Positions 1 to 7,942 of a stretch of DNA of 64,000 nt are shown here, one piece after another; positions within the stretch are counted from its first letter, which is position 1, and every line of letters begins with the position of its first letter. Below the pieces are notes generated by a model. It was given only the letters and a program-made list of their open reading frames with translations. It was not told where the DNA came from and did no database searches. The DNA lies in assembly GCF_002208115.1 (NCBI RefSeq), contig NZ_CP020946.1, forward strand, positions 2,976,001-3,040,000, written 5' to 3'. A program made the translations under genes and the position numbers. This DNA is from Bdellovibrio bacteriovorus (GTDB lineage: Bacteria > Bdellovibrionota > Bdellovibrionia > Bdellovibrionales > Bdellovibrionaceae).

Positions 1-560
1 GAGATAACCACCGCATCAATGCGTTTTGCGATGCCGTTTTCGTACTGAACTGTCACTTGGGATTTGGCATCCGGGCGCAACCAGTCCACTTTATTGGCTT
101 TGCGAAGAGCGGCAAGGTCTTTCACCAGTTTGTGAGACATTGCGATGCTCAAAGGCATCAGCTCTGGAGTTTCATTGACTGCATAACCGAACATCAGACC
201 CTGGTCGCCCGCGCCCTGATCGTCGGAAAGAGTTTCTTTAACGCCCACGGCGATATCAGGGGACTGCTGGCCCACGGCAATCATCACGCCGCAAGTTTTG
301 TAGTCGAAGCCCTTGTCAGAGTGATCGTAACCAATGCGTTTTACAACTTCACGGGCTACTTCAGAGAAATTAACTTTTGCAGAAGTTGTGATCTCGCCAC
401 CAACAACCACCAAGCCGGTCGTCAGCAGGGTTTCACAGGCAACACGGCCCTTCGGATCCTGTGCCAGGATGGCATCCAGAATACCGTCAGAGATTTGATC
501 GGCCATTTTGTCGGGGTGACCTTCGGAAACAGATTCACTCGTAAACAGGTAGTTTTTCAC
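1..560 (-). CDS. metK: S-adenosylmethionine synthetase (partial, C-terminus off the left edge)
   Basis: MetK makes S-adenosylmethionine from methionine and ATP in the cytosol. About 186 N-terminal codons are present of a family normally near 385 residues. The translation opens [18 protein letters not shown], including the ATP-binding GHPDK segment, and later shows the family motif [12 protein letters not shown], so the fold up to the window edge looks intact. The start is GTG at 560-558; GAGGAA (569-574) sits 8 nt upstream, and the nearby ATG is out of frame. A structured 125-nt leader separates it from the membrane gene upstream. Identification is secure; only the truncation by the window edge limits it. 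Confidence 0.96.
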   Translation of the reverse strand, partial: MKNYLFTSESVSEGHPDKMADQISDGILDAILAQDPKGRVACETLLTTGLVVVGGEITTSAKVNFSEVAREVVKRIGYDHSDKGFDYKTCGVMIAVGQQSPDIAVGVKETLSDDQGAGDQGLMFGYAVNETPELMPLSIAMSHKLVKDLAALRKANKVDWLRPDAKSQVTVQYENGIAKRIDAVVI

Positions 561-568
561 TGCGTTCG

Positions 569-615
569 TTCCTCATTAGGGAATGGTGTTAATGAGCTCG
601 GCCCCCACCGGGACC
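569..615 (-). promoter_or_regulatory. metK leader: two hairpins, one overlapping the ribosome binding site
   Basis: In the transcript of metK two hairpins follow each other. The first (600-615) has a 6-bp GC-rich stem with one G-U pair. The second (572-596) has a perfect 7-bp stem, CTCATTA/TAATGAG, whose 3' arm contains the first half of the GAGGAA Shine-Dalgarno (569-574). Folding would partly hide the ribosome site. I do not recognise a known SAM riboswitch class here. Control of translation is inferred from position only. Confidence 0.4.
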
Positions 616-685
616 ATCCTAAAAAACAGTCAGAATTGAGCTGGAATTTAGCGAGCGGCCAAACTATCAAAAGCACCCGGAGGGG

Positions 686-1303
686 TCAAGAGTCCTTGGG
701 TTTGTGGTGGTAAAAATAGGCAAGCTCCAGGAAAAACACTGTAAAGCCTCCAACCAGGCCAATCAGCCCCAGGCCAATCATGAACTGAGCCAGAGTCCGC
801 CCCAGCTCACTGATAGAGGATTCCGGCACCAGCCCCTTGCTTTGAAGCAGGAACATCAGCAGATAGGCCCCAACCGACAGGAAGGTCCACAGGATTGCAT
901 GTGCCCGGCTGGTCAACAAACCCACGATCAGCGGCAGCACCGCAAACCAGATCAGCGTCGGAGAGAAAAAGCCCCCGGTGAAATAGGAAAATGAAAACTG
1001 AAAGATCATCCCCGAGGTCACCATGGAATAGGCTGCCAGGGACATCGAACGGCTCCAGCGGTAAATCAGCGGAGAAAAGGCATGCATGATTGAACAGGCA
1101 AAACCGATTTGAGCCAAGGTCGGATTTTCCACGAAAAATAAAGAGATGAAGCTGTAGGTCCACATCAGCAGACCGGTCAAAAGGGTGATCAGAACCAGCA
1201 GGCGCCATTTATAATGACGAACATGTTTGTCTTCTTTTACATCCAGGGAAAAGAGGGTGGTCCCCCAAAGAATCTGTTCTTCCTGTTCCAAGTAACATTC
1301 CAA
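686..1303 (-). CDS. Integral membrane protein resembling the sensor module of histidine kinases, without a kinase
   Basis: 205 residues with about six hydrophobic helices (roughly 32-52, 60-80, 85-105, 110-130, 137-155, 175-195). The stretch with FTGGFFSPTLIWFAVLPL followed by a short basic turn resembles the multi-helix input modules found ahead of GGDEF or histidine-kinase domains, but the protein ends after the last helix and no kinase or cyclase gene follows; metK is next. It may be a stand-alone sensor, a remnant of a kinase, or an unrelated membrane protein. The frame opens with TTG just after the T-run of the hpf terminator with no good ribosome site; TTG at 1291, preceded by GGAA, is an alternative. 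Function not assigned. Confidence 0.6.
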   Translation of the reverse strand: MECYLEQEEQILWGTTLFSLDVKEDKHVRHYKWRLLVLITLLTGLLMWTYSFISLFFVENPTLAQIGFACSIMHAFSPLIYRWSRSMSLAAYSMVTSGMIFQFSFSYFTGGFFSPTLIWFAVLPLIVGLLTSRAHAILWTFLSVGAYLLMFLLQSKGLVPESSISELGRTLAQFMIGLGLIGLVGGFTVFFLELAYFYHHKPKDS

Positions 1304-1332
1304 AAATACAAGAGGTGGATAATTCCACCTCC
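1304..1332 (-). terminator. Rho-independent terminator of hpf
   Basis: Perfect 8-bp stem GAGGTGGA/TCCACCTC (1312-1331) with a 4-nt loop, followed on the minus strand by TTGTATTTTT. It lies 37 nt after the hpf stop and directly before the frame of the membrane gene. Confidence 0.8.
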
Positions 1333-1368
1333 TTAGTATAATCGCGGATCAGAAAATTTGCACCTAAA

Positions 1369-1719
1369 TCACGCCGCCTTCTTCCAGCGTGCAAACGTGT
1401 CTTGACGTGCGCCTTTCGTAAGTTCCGGTTTTTTGTGGTCTTTATATTGTTTGTTTGTCTTAAGGAACTGTTTCTCCATTTTTTCGGCACATGCGTCCAC
1501 CGCACCATAAATATCCGGGCCATATGCCGTGGCCTTAAAATACTTCTCGCGAGTGTTCACAGAGATCTCAACACAGAATTCATTTTTAACCTTACTGAAA
1601 TACACGTTGCCGTAACCTTCTTTAAGCAGGAAACGTCCCACCTCGGACATTCTTTCTTCGGTGTACTTTTCCAGGGAATCGGAGTGATCCAGATGCTTAA
1701 AGGTGTAGTTGAGTTTCAT
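1369..1719 (-). CDS. hpf: Ribosome hibernation promoting factor (short HPF/RaiA type)
   Basis: 116 residues, the length of the short Sigma-54-modulation/S30EA family. HPF binds the decoding centre of idle 30S subunits and helps form inactive ribosomes in starvation, which suits a predator that can spend long periods without prey. The N-terminal beta strand MKLNYTFKHLDHSD, the middle FCVEISVNTREKYFKATAYG and the helix DIYGAVDACAEKMEKQFLKTNKQ match the family's beta-alpha-beta-beta-beta-alpha order. The basic tail is short and lacks the dimerisation domain of long HPF. ATG start with AAGGAG 7 nt upstream. In many proteobacteria hpf follows rpoN directly; here rpoN is on the same strand about 2.9 kb upstream with four genes between. 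Confidence 0.92.
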   Translation of the reverse strand: MKLNYTFKHLDHSDSLEKYTEERMSEVGRFLLKEGYGNVYFSKVKNEFCVEISVNTREKYFKATAYGPDIYGAVDACAEKMEKQFLKTNKQYKDHKKPELTKGARQDTFARWKKAA

Positions 1720-1813
1720 GTTTTCTCCTTCTCGGCCCCTTTCAAGGCCTTTGATTTCTTACCTGGACTTCTTATCGGTCCAGCCGGACTAAAGATGAGC
1801 CCTATTTTGAGAC

Positions 1814-2338
1814 TCATTTGGTTTTTCTTTGGGTTAATAGACAGGCCTTAAAAATTTCATCGTCCTGCTTATTATTCAGATATTTGGCAACAGGGCTCAT
1901 GGCGGCAAAAGCCTCTTTGCACTGACCGCGGCTGAATTCGAGCTTTGCGTCGAAATAGGAATCCCGAAGGGCTGCGGGCAGGCGGTCCACCGTTTTCGGC
2001 TCGGCCTCACCACTTTCAATTTTGCGTTTATACTCGCGCAGCGCATCTTCAGACTTGCGGCGCAGCTCCCGGATGTCGGAATACTTGGGTACATGGGAAG
2101 GAATCTTGCGGGAGGTCTCCAGCGCGCCCTCATAGTTGCCGGCTTCAAAATAGCCCTGCGCCTTTTCGTGCAGAGCCGCGACCTCGGCAGGATCCATCTT
2201 GTGTTTTTTGGAGCCAAAGGGGTTGGCAATCAGCCCCAGGGTCAGACCCGTCAGGGCCACGGCATACATGGCGATATTAGCTGGCTTGATCATGGGAAAC
2301 TTATCGGCAATCCCCGACCAAAGATGAGGATTTTCCAT
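1814..2338 (-). CDS. Membrane-anchored protein with TPR-like helices
   Basis: 174 residues. One probable transmembrane helix near 20-42 (NIAMYAVALTGLTLGLIA) is followed by a soluble helical part. Residues about 55-85 read as a TPR-like helix pair (ALHEKAQGYFEAGNYEGALETS), and a second pair may lie near 125-160. The C-terminal part would face one side of the membrane as a small docking module. The ATG at 2338 lies only about 6 nt after the terminator of the preceding nucleosidase gene; ATG at 2293 is an alternative start. No specific function recognised. Confidence 0.6.
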   Translation of the reverse strand: MENPHLWSGIADKFPMIKPANIAMYAVALTGLTLGLIANPFGSKKHKMDPAEVAALHEKAQGYFEAGNYEGALETSRKIPSHVPKYSDIRELRRKSEDALREYKRKIESGEAEPKTVDRLPAALRDSYFDAKLEFSRGQCKEAFAAMSPVAKYLNNKQDDEIFKACLLTQRKTK

Positions 2339-2343
2339 GTTCC

Positions 2344-2373
2344 AAAAAGAGACGGGCCCCTTTCGGAGCCCGC
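2344..2373 (-). terminator. Terminator of the apt-nucleosidase operon
   Basis: On the minus strand an 8-bp GC-rich stem (one G-U pair) closed by a GAAA tetraloop is followed by CTCTTTTT. It begins 6 nt after the stop codon of the nucleosidase gene. Confidence 0.8.
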
Positions 2374-2379
2374 TAAATT

Positions 2380-2961
2380 CTAACTTGGGATGGTCACCAT
2401 TTTTTTATAAAATTCCAGAAGCTTTTTAGCCCCGTGAACCAGATTGGCTTCCCAGTCATTGTGGGCATTGTGATCCGCCCCGTCGGTGATGTATTTCAAA
2501 GAGATCAACTGCACGTTCATTTTGCGACAGACCTTGGCCAGCGCATAACCTTCCATATCCACCAGTTCGCAAGGAACTTTCGGAGTGCCGGTTTCAAAGC
2601 TGTCACCGGTGCCGCACACACCGTGAGAAAGCTCTGGGAAATACGGAATCAGATCAATCGCGCCAGGGAGTGGGTCAAACGGCGTCTCGCCAACCTTGAA
2701 TCCCAAAGGAGAAATGTCCATGTCTCTTTGGACGAAGCTTGAAACCTCGACAAGATCATGGGTTTTAAAACGGGAGCTTCCCGCAGTTCCCAGATTGATC
2801 ATCACTTTGCATTTGGTTTTATGAATCACGTCCATCGCCACCAGCGCGGCATTCACCTTGCCAATGCCAGTGTAAACCACCGGGATATTTTCTTTTTCAA
2901 AGAAGCCCTGGGATTCGCCCGGAAGCGCCATCACCAAAGCCACGTCATTAATATTGAACAA
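2380..2961 (-). CDS. MTA/SAH-type nucleosidase family protein
   Basis: 193 residues of the PNP/UDP (nucleosidase) family, which cleaves the N-glycosidic bond of methylthioadenosine, S-adenosylhomocysteine or a related purine nucleoside in the cytosol. Visible motifs: the opening strand VALVMALPGES with the catalytic-type Glu, NLGTAGS of the ribose pocket, VDMEGYALAKVC (Met-Glu binding the ribose hydroxyls) and the active-site Asp region YITDGADHNAHNDWE. It is shorter than typical MtnN (about 230). TTG start at 2961, with AAGGTGG 7 nt upstream, inside the end of apt. Released adenine could feed directly into Apt. Substrate (MTA/SAH or futalosine) cannot be decided from sequence. Confidence 0.8.
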   Translation of the reverse strand: MFNINDVALVMALPGESQGFFEKENIPVVYTGIGKVNAALVAMDVIHKTKCKVMINLGTAGSSRFKTHDLVEVSSFVQRDMDISPLGFKVGETPFDPLPGAIDLIPYFPELSHGVCGTGDSFETGTPKVPCELVDMEGYALAKVCRKMNVQLISLKYITDGADHNAHNDWEANLVHGAKKLLEFYKKMVTIPS

Positions 2962-3445
2962 GCGAAGCCACCTTTTGATCGTTGTAGGTCATCTTGTTAA
3001 GGAACGTCAGATTGACCAGAACTGCCACCGATTCAACGGAGTACCCGGCAAGCAGGCACAGGTCAATGGCCGCCTGCAAAGTGCCACCCGTAGCCAGGAC
3101 ATCATCCACAATCACCACACGGCCCCTGCCCGGTGGCAGTTCGATTTCAGCCGTGCCGTATTCCAGAGCGTAAGAAACTTTTCGCGTTGGTGGAGGCAGC
3201 TTGCCCGCTTTACGAATAGGCAGGAAACCTTTTTTGTGAGTCGCCGCCATGTGCGCCGCCAGAATAAATCCACGGGATTCAATGCCCGCAAAATAATCAA
3301 CGTGGGTCAGGTCCACGTGTTTCAGAAGATTGTGGGAAACAAAAGTAAGGGCTTCTGCATTTTGCAGCAGAGGTGACATGTCACGGAAGATGATCCCCGG
3401 CTTTGGAAAATCAGGAACATCACGAATCAGGCTCTTTAAATCCAT
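2948..3445 (-). CDS. apt: Adenine phosphoribosyltransferase
   Basis: 165 residues, the usual Apt length. It converts adenine and PRPP to AMP in the cytosol. The PRPP-binding loop VVIVDDVLATGGTL is complete, the hood begins with the typical DVPDFPKPGIIFRDMSPLL, and the flexible-loop ESRGF segment is present. ATG start with GAGGAG 6 nt upstream; that site lies in the 3' arm of a hairpin (3454-3497). The gene overlaps the nucleosidase start by 14 nt, so the two are translationally coupled: nucleosidase yields adenine, Apt recovers it. Confidence 0.95.
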   Translation of the reverse strand: MDLKSLIRDVPDFPKPGIIFRDMSPLLQNAEALTFVSHNLLKHVDLTHVDYFAGIESRGFILAAHMAATHKKGFLPIRKAGKLPPPTRKVSYALEYGTAEIELPPGRGRVVIVDDVLATGGTLQAAIDLCLLAGYSVESVAVLVNLTFLNKMTYNDQKVASLVQY

Positions 3446-3453
3446 GGGGCACT

Positions 3454-3497
3454 CCTCGCAGTTGCTCCCTTATTTTTAAGGGAAACACCGCTGCGAG
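3454..3497 (-). promoter_or_regulatory. Nested hairpin in the apt leader
   Basis: On the minus strand an outer 7-bp stem CTCGCAG/CTGCGAG encloses an inner stem built on CCCTTA/TAAGGG. The 3' arm of the outer stem runs into the apt Shine-Dalgarno GAGGAG. It begins 10 nt after the stop of the upstream solute-binding protein, so it could be a weak terminator, a translational switch, or both. There is no T-run, which argues against a simple terminator. Confidence 0.4.
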
Positions 3498-3507
3498 TAA
3501 AGAAAAT

Positions 3508-4281
3508 CTATTCCACCACCGACGTCACATTCACACTGCGCTGTCCTTCAGGCCCCACCCAGTTTTCCAGGATGCTCCTGTAACCCGCGGAAGCTTTGAG
3601 CATGGAAAGCCCCATTTCAAATTTCTTCATCAGCGCCTTGGTGTCGGGATGTTTTTTTGAGAAGTGCACATAGATGGGCTCTTCGCTCATCTCAATCATG
3701 ATTTTAAAACGATCCCGAAACTCGGGTTTGCTTTTCAGATAATAATAAAAAACATACTCATCAATAGCGACAAAGCCCACACGGCGGGAGTTCAGCATCA
3801 TCAGACTGGTCAGGTCGTTGGCCGTAAAGACCTTGTTGATTTTGGAGTTTTCATCGAACTCAACACCAAAGGGAAAACCATTGGGAAGCGCCACCGTGCG
3901 CCCTTCAAGGTCTTTCACTTTCTGCACCTTCTCCGCAGTTCCCGTGCGCAAACCAACGATCAAACCTTTGCTTTTAAAAAGCGGCTCTTTGGGAAAAAGA
4001 AAATCCGCATCCATTTCTTTGCTGCGAGCCGAATTAAAACAAGCCGCAAATTTTCCACTTTGCGTCTGCGCCAGACAGCGCGGATAAGGCACCTGAACCA
4101 GCTCAATGTCTTCGCCCACATTCTTGAATGCCGCCCGCACAATATCCACGGACATGCCCACAGCACGCCCCTTCTCCCGAAAAGCAAATGGCGGCCAAGA
4201 GTCCTCCACCATCAATTTCAAAGAAGCAGACCAAGCATCAAAGCAAATAAGAATTACTAGCAAGAAACCAAATCGACCCAT
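3508..4281 (-). CDS. Periplasmic solute-binding protein, family 3 (amino-acid type)
   Basis: 257 residues with a signal peptide (MGRFGFLLVILICFDAWSAS). The mature part follows the SBP_bac_3 pattern: LMVEDSWPPFAFREKGRAVGMSVDIVRAAF at the start, the VQVPYPRCLAQTQSGKFAACF hinge region, then the second lobe and a C-terminal helix ending in GYRSILENW. No permease or ATPase is adjacent, so it either serves a remote transporter or is a stand-alone periplasmic sensor, as such orphans often are. ATG start at 4281. Ligand unknown. Confidence 0.8.
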   Translation of the reverse strand: MGRFGFLLVILICFDAWSASLKLMVEDSWPPFAFREKGRAVGMSVDIVRAAFKNVGEDIELVQVPYPRCLAQTQSGKFAACFNSARSKEMDADFLFPKEPLFKSKGLIVGLRTGTAEKVQKVKDLEGRTVALPNGFPFGVEFDENSKINKVFTANDLTSLMMLNSRRVGFVAIDEYVFYYYLKSKPEFRDRFKIMIEMSEEPIYVHFSKKHPDTKALMKKFEMGLSMLKASAGYRSILENWVGPEGQRSVNVTSVVE

Positions 4282-4466
4282 GCCTGCTACTTAACAAAAC
4301 AAGAACCCACAATACACCTTACACTTAAGTAATAACTAAACAATCTCACCGATACTTTCGGAACAAAGCACCAAAAGGCCCCATTCCCCTCCCCACGCGA
4401 AAGCAACACCATACGCAGAGAACTACCTTCTTTGAAAACAAAGGAACACTTCGAACATTAGCATGA

Positions 4467-4595
4467 GGCTTGGGATGAGCTATCCCGGGTCGACTGCGAG
4501 TTCCGCAGCGAGAAATAAAACGACGTAAAACAAGAAGGGGAAAAACGAGCGAGGACTGTCCGAAGCAGACGGCCCGGGATGGCTCATCCCAAGCC
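4467..4595. repeat. Long inverted repeat downstream of rpoN
   Basis: Two 25-nt arms (4467-4491 and 4571-4595) are reverse complements except at two positions, and both exceptions become G-U pairs in plus-strand RNA (A/C mismatches in minus-strand RNA). The 79-nt interior carries a smaller hairpin, CTGCG/CGCAG (4494-4508). The element starts 16 nt beyond the rpoN stop and fills most of the 329-nt gap to the next gene (4282-4610); the rest of that gap (4282-4466) shows nothing I can assign. It resembles an intergenic repeat or a 3'-UTR structure more than a simple terminator. Confidence 0.6.
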
Positions 4596-4610
4596 GTTCT
4601 TCGCAAAAGA

Positions 4611-6047
4611 CTAGAAGTACTTCTTACGCTGAGAAGAAGGAAGAATCTTAAGCATGTCGCGGTATTTGGCCACCGTACGACGCGCAATCTGAATACCTTC
4701 GACCTTCAGCAAATCCACGATCTTTTGATCGGACAATGGATTCTTCGGATCTTCCTTGGCAACCAGATCCTTGATTTTGATTTTCACCGACTCGGAAGCC
4801 AGGGAGTCACCATCCGAAGAGCTGATACCGGAGTTGAAGAAGTATTTCAGTTCGTAGATACCCTGCGGAGTGTGCACGTACTTCGCCGTGGTCACACGGC
4901 TGACTGTGGATTCATGCATGCCGATATCGTTGGCGATATCACGCAGAACCATCGGCTTTAAGTGCTCAGAGCCCTTTTCAAAGAACTCGCGCTGATGCTT
5001 CACGATGGATTCGGTCACCTTGTAGATCGTGCGCTGTCTTTGGTGGATGGACTTGATCAACCAAACGGCAGAACGAAGTTTTTCCTGGATATAATCCTGG
5101 GTCTTGTCGCCGGTGGTTTTGCCACCTTTAAGCATGTTTTTATAGAAATTCGAAATTTTCAAACGCGGCAAACCGTCTTCATTCAAAGACACCACGTAGT
5201 CATCACCGACCTTGTACACGTAAACGTCCGGAGTCACATAGTGCGTGTCACTGCTGACGAAGGCACGACCCGGTTTCGGATCCATCGCATAGATGATTTT
5301 GCAGATTTCCACGATGTCTTCAACGTCGCGGTTCAAAGCTTTGGCGATGGCTTCATAGTTTTTCTTTTCCAGATCCTTCACGTGATTTTTGATCAGCGTG
5401 ACCAGATCATGGGTGTCCTCTTCCATGTGTTTGGCCTGGATCAGCAGACATTCCTGCAGATCTCGCGCCCCCACACCTGGAGGATCAAATTCATGAATCA
5501 GGGTCAGTGTGTCTTCCAGCAGCGCCAGATCCACTTTTTCCTCTTCAGCAATTTGCTCCAGAGGAACTTTGATATAACCGTCATCATCGATGGCGCCGAT
5601 CAGGGCGTCCGCGGCTCTTTCCTCTTCTTCAGAGAAGCCGTTCATTTTAACTTGCCAGTAAAGGTGATCGTGCAGGGTTTGAGACGCCGTGATGACGTTC
5701 TCATAGTTCATGATCTCTTCAGAACCCGCCATGCCGGATTGTGGAGGCTTTTGGTTGGCTTCGATGTAGGATTCCCACTCGAATTCATCCTGCTTTTGTG
5801 GATCCTGAATGTTCTGCTGATCCGGGGTTTCGGAATGCTCAACTTCGTTGGCAGCCTCTTTGGTTCTTTGAAGGTCTTCTTCTTTCAGCGCGGATTCGGC
5901 CTCTTCCAGAATAGGATTTTCTTCCAGCTCGGAGCGCACAGCCGACTCCAACTCCATGCGGGACATCTGCAAAAGCTTGATTGCCTGTTGCAGCTGTGGA
6001 GTGATTACCAGAGACTGGCTCAGGTTCATCGTCTGTCGAAGAGCCAT
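4611..6047 (-). CDS. rpoN: RNA polymerase sigma-54 factor
   Basis: 478 residues, full length. Sigma-54 directs RNA polymerase to -24/-12 promoters that require an AAA+ activator; one such activator lies in this window (41753-42982). Region I is the Gln/Leu-rich start NLSQSLVITPQLQQAIKLLQ; region II is acidic (about 50-110); the core-binding and DNA-binding parts follow, with the helix-turn-helix around MHESTVSRVTTAKYV and the RpoN box ARRTVAKYRD near the C-terminus. ATG start. lptB lies 42 nt upstream on the same strand, the lptB-rpoN order usual in proteobacteria. Confidence 0.97.
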   Translation of the reverse strand: MALRQTMNLSQSLVITPQLQQAIKLLQMSRMELESAVRSELEENPILEEAESALKEEDLQRTKEAANEVEHSETPDQQNIQDPQKQDEFEWESYIEANQKPPQSGMAGSEEIMNYENVITASQTLHDHLYWQVKMNGFSEEEERAADALIGAIDDDGYIKVPLEQIAEEEKVDLALLEDTLTLIHEFDPPGVGARDLQECLLIQAKHMEEDTHDLVTLIKNHVKDLEKKNYEAIAKALNRDVEDIVEICKIIYAMDPKPGRAFVSSDTHYVTPDVYVYKVGDDYVVSLNEDGLPRLKISNFYKNMLKGGKTTGDKTQDYIQEKLRSAVWLIKSIHQRQRTIYKVTESIVKHQREFFEKGSEHLKPMVLRDIANDIGMHESTVSRVTTAKYVHTPQGIYELKYFFNSGISSSDGDSLASESVKIKIKDLVAKEDPKNPLSDQKIVDLLKVEGIQIARRTVAKYRDMLKILPSSQRKKYF

Positions 6048-6089
6048 TAAAATTTCCCTTTCCCAAGAACCGTAACAGCCGGGATGGCT

Positions 6090-6812
6090 TTACAGCTTAA
6101 AGTTTTCGCCGAGATAGAACTTACGTGCCAATTCGGAATTTGCGATTTCATCAGAACTTCCGCTGACCTGAATCTTCCCGTCCTTCAATATATAAGCATA
6201 ATCGCAAATGCCCAAAGTCTCACGCACGTTGTGATCCGTGATCAGAACTCCTATACCTTTGGCCTTAAGTTCGCGGATGATATTCTGGATGTCGGCGACC
6301 GCAATAGGATCGATCCCCGCAAACGGCTCATCCAAAAGAATGAACTTGGGCGACCCAGCTAGAGCACGGGCGATCTCCACACGACGGCGCTCGCCCCCGG
6401 ACAGGGCATAACCATAGCTGTCGCGGATGTGCCCCACGTGGAAGTCCCCAATCAACTGTTCCAGCTTTTCAGAGCGGGACGCCCCGGAATATCCATGAGC
6501 CTCCAGAGCCACGATGATATTTTCAGCCACCGTCAGCTTGCGGAAGATGCTGGGCTCCTGAGCCAGATAACTCAGCCCCACCCGTGCGCGTTTGTACATG
6601 GGTTCTTGGGTGATGTTGGTTTCATCCAGATTGATCGTGCCTGAATCCGGCTGAACCAGACCCACGACCATATAGAATGAAGTGGTCTTACCGGCACCGT
6701 TCGGACCCAGCAGGCCTACAACCTGACCGGATTCGACGGAAAAAGAGGCGCCATCAACGACCTTGCGCTTTTTAAAGGACTTAGAAATGTCTTTGATGGT
6801 GAGCATGCTCAT
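6090..6812 (-). CDS. lptB: LPS export ABC transporter ATP-binding protein
   Basis: 240 residues, typical LptB. It powers extraction of LPS from the inner membrane together with LptF/LptG. Visible: Walker [10 protein letters not shown], signature [16 protein letters not shown], Walker B with catalytic Glu [16 protein letters not shown], and the switch His in ITDHNV. ATG start overlaps the lptC stop by 4 nt (ATGA), indicating translational coupling. The permeases LptF/LptG are not in the window. rpoN follows after 42 nt. Confidence 0.95.
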   Translation of the reverse strand: MSMLTIKDISKSFKKRKVVDGASFSVESGQVVGLLGPNGAGKTTSFYMVVGLVQPDSGTINLDETNITQEPMYKRARVGLSYLAQEPSIFRKLTVAENIIVALEAHGYSGASRSEKLEQLIGDFHVGHIRDSYGYALSGGERRRVEIARALAGSPKFILLDEPFAGIDPIAVADIQNIIRELKAKGIGVLITDHNVRETLGICDYAYILKDGKIQVSGSSDEIANSELARKFYLGENFKL

Positions 6813-7825
6813 TGATCTTTATTCTCCACCTTCGCACGTACTCGTTCCACTTTAACCTTTTTTCCGCCTTCAAGGAAGACGATTTCCTCGCCCGTCAGTT
6901 CATCGTTATTTTGAATCACTTTTGGACGACCTTTGAACGTGTACTGATTTGCCAGCAGGTCCAGGTTCACACTTTCCGAAGTGGCGAATTTGTCCACGTC
7001 ACTGACACGGACCCCGCCTTTCACGGCCACGGAACTCAGAATATCGGCTCCTTTTCCGTAAAGGAATGAGGCCTCGGGCCCTTCCAGCTTCATGTTATCG
7101 TAATTCATGCGAACAGCCCCCAAAAAGCGGGCCTCGCGGTTTTTACCGCTGAACTCTGCACCGTCGGCGGAAATATCAAAGGTTTTTCCGTCCTTCATTG
7201 GCTTTTGCGCCGTCACCTTGTTCTGAATCAGCATCTTGGATTGCTCAACCAGAACACGCATGCTGGCACCCTTCAGGAACAATCCGGCACCGGAGGAGTC
7301 CCGCGGCCCTTCCATCAGCACCTGCTCAGGGCTGGTGATTTGACGGGTTTTTGACGAATAGAAAATCGAGGGTGTTTTGAAAACATAGCCGTTCTCGGAC
7401 TTGGTCACGACATTGCCGATGACACTCAGATCTTTGGACTTATCGTCAATGGTGCCTTCATCCCCGGTCACCGTGAATTCCAGCTTTTCCTTGTTATAGA
7501 AAAGCACCCGCACCTGTTGTAAAGCCCATTTGCCGCCAGCCTGACTGCCCTCGGCGGAAACAGCAAACAGCTCCCAGTCCCGATTGCCGGACTGGCTTTC
7601 CACCAAGTGCACTCCGCCCATTTTCTGTTCGGCCAGACTGGAGGGACCGGACTCTTCCTTGATACCTTTTTTCTTGCGCTCCTTGGCGGCTTTGTCGCGC
7701 TTTTCAACCCGCTGGCGCAGGGCAACCTCGTCTTCGTGCTCCAGATGCGACGGGAAAATAATAAGAATCTCGACGAACAAAGCGACGAGAAGAGCCAGAA
7801 AAATATAATTCTTATATTTACCCAT
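6809..7825 (-). CDS. lptC: LptC-like LPS transport protein with a C-terminal LptA/OstA-like part
   Basis: About 338 residues against about 190 for Escherichia coli LptC. One N-terminal membrane anchor (about 6-25, [19 protein letters not shown]) is followed by a charged linker and a long beta-strand-rich periplasmic part. The first half reads like LptC (DUF1239: [19 protein letters not shown], then GDEGTID). The second half repeats OstA/LptA-type strands, for example [20 protein letters not shown] and [20 protein letters not shown]. No separate lptA is next to it. I infer a bridge segment covering LptC and part or all of LptA. ATG at 7825 preferred; an in-frame TTG (7834) lies three codons upstream. 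Confidence 0.8.
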   Translation of the reverse strand: MGKYKNYIFLALLVALFVEILIIFPSHLEHEDEVALRQRVEKRDKAAKERKKKGIKEESGPSSLAEQKMGGVHLVESQSGNRDWELFAVSAEGSQAGGKWALQQVRVLFYNKEKLEFTVTGDEGTIDDKSKDLSVIGNVVTKSENGYVFKTPSIFYSSKTRQITSPEQVLMEGPRDSSGAGLFLKGASMRVLVEQSKMLIQNKVTAQKPMKDGKTFDISADGAEFSGKNREARFLGAVRMNYDNMKLEGPEASFLYGKGADILSSVAVKGGVRVSDVDKFATSESVNLDLLANQYTFKGRPKVIQNNDELTGEEIVFLEGGKKVKVERVRAKVENKDQ

Positions 7826-7895
7826 AGATGACAAGAATCTTAAACCATCAGGGACCCGTGGTCAAAACTTCCGCGTCGGATGCTGTACCGGGATG

Positions 7896-7927
7896 AAAAA
7901 CAAAAAGCCCGGTTTTCACCGGGCTTT
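7896..7927 (-). terminator. Terminator at the end of the gliding-motor operon
   Basis: Stem AAGCCCGGT/ACCGGGCTT with a GAAA loop, followed on the minus strand by TTTGTTTTT. It lies 15 nt after the stop of the last TolR-like gene and separates the long gliding operon from lptC. Confidence 0.85.
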
Positions 7928-7942
7928 CATGTATTTTTATTC

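Noticed and set aside
57-713. 218-codon plus-strand frame at the left edge
   Set aside because: Antisense to metK, whose N-terminus and motifs are unmistakable.
4346-4687. 113-codon minus-strand frame over the inverted repeat after rpoN
   Set aside because: It begins inside rpoN in another frame and runs through the repeat arms; its sequence is explained by the repeat.
4962-6050. 362-codon plus-strand frame across rpoN
   Set aside because: Antisense to rpoN, with low-complexity Phe/His-rich translation typical of a shadow frame.
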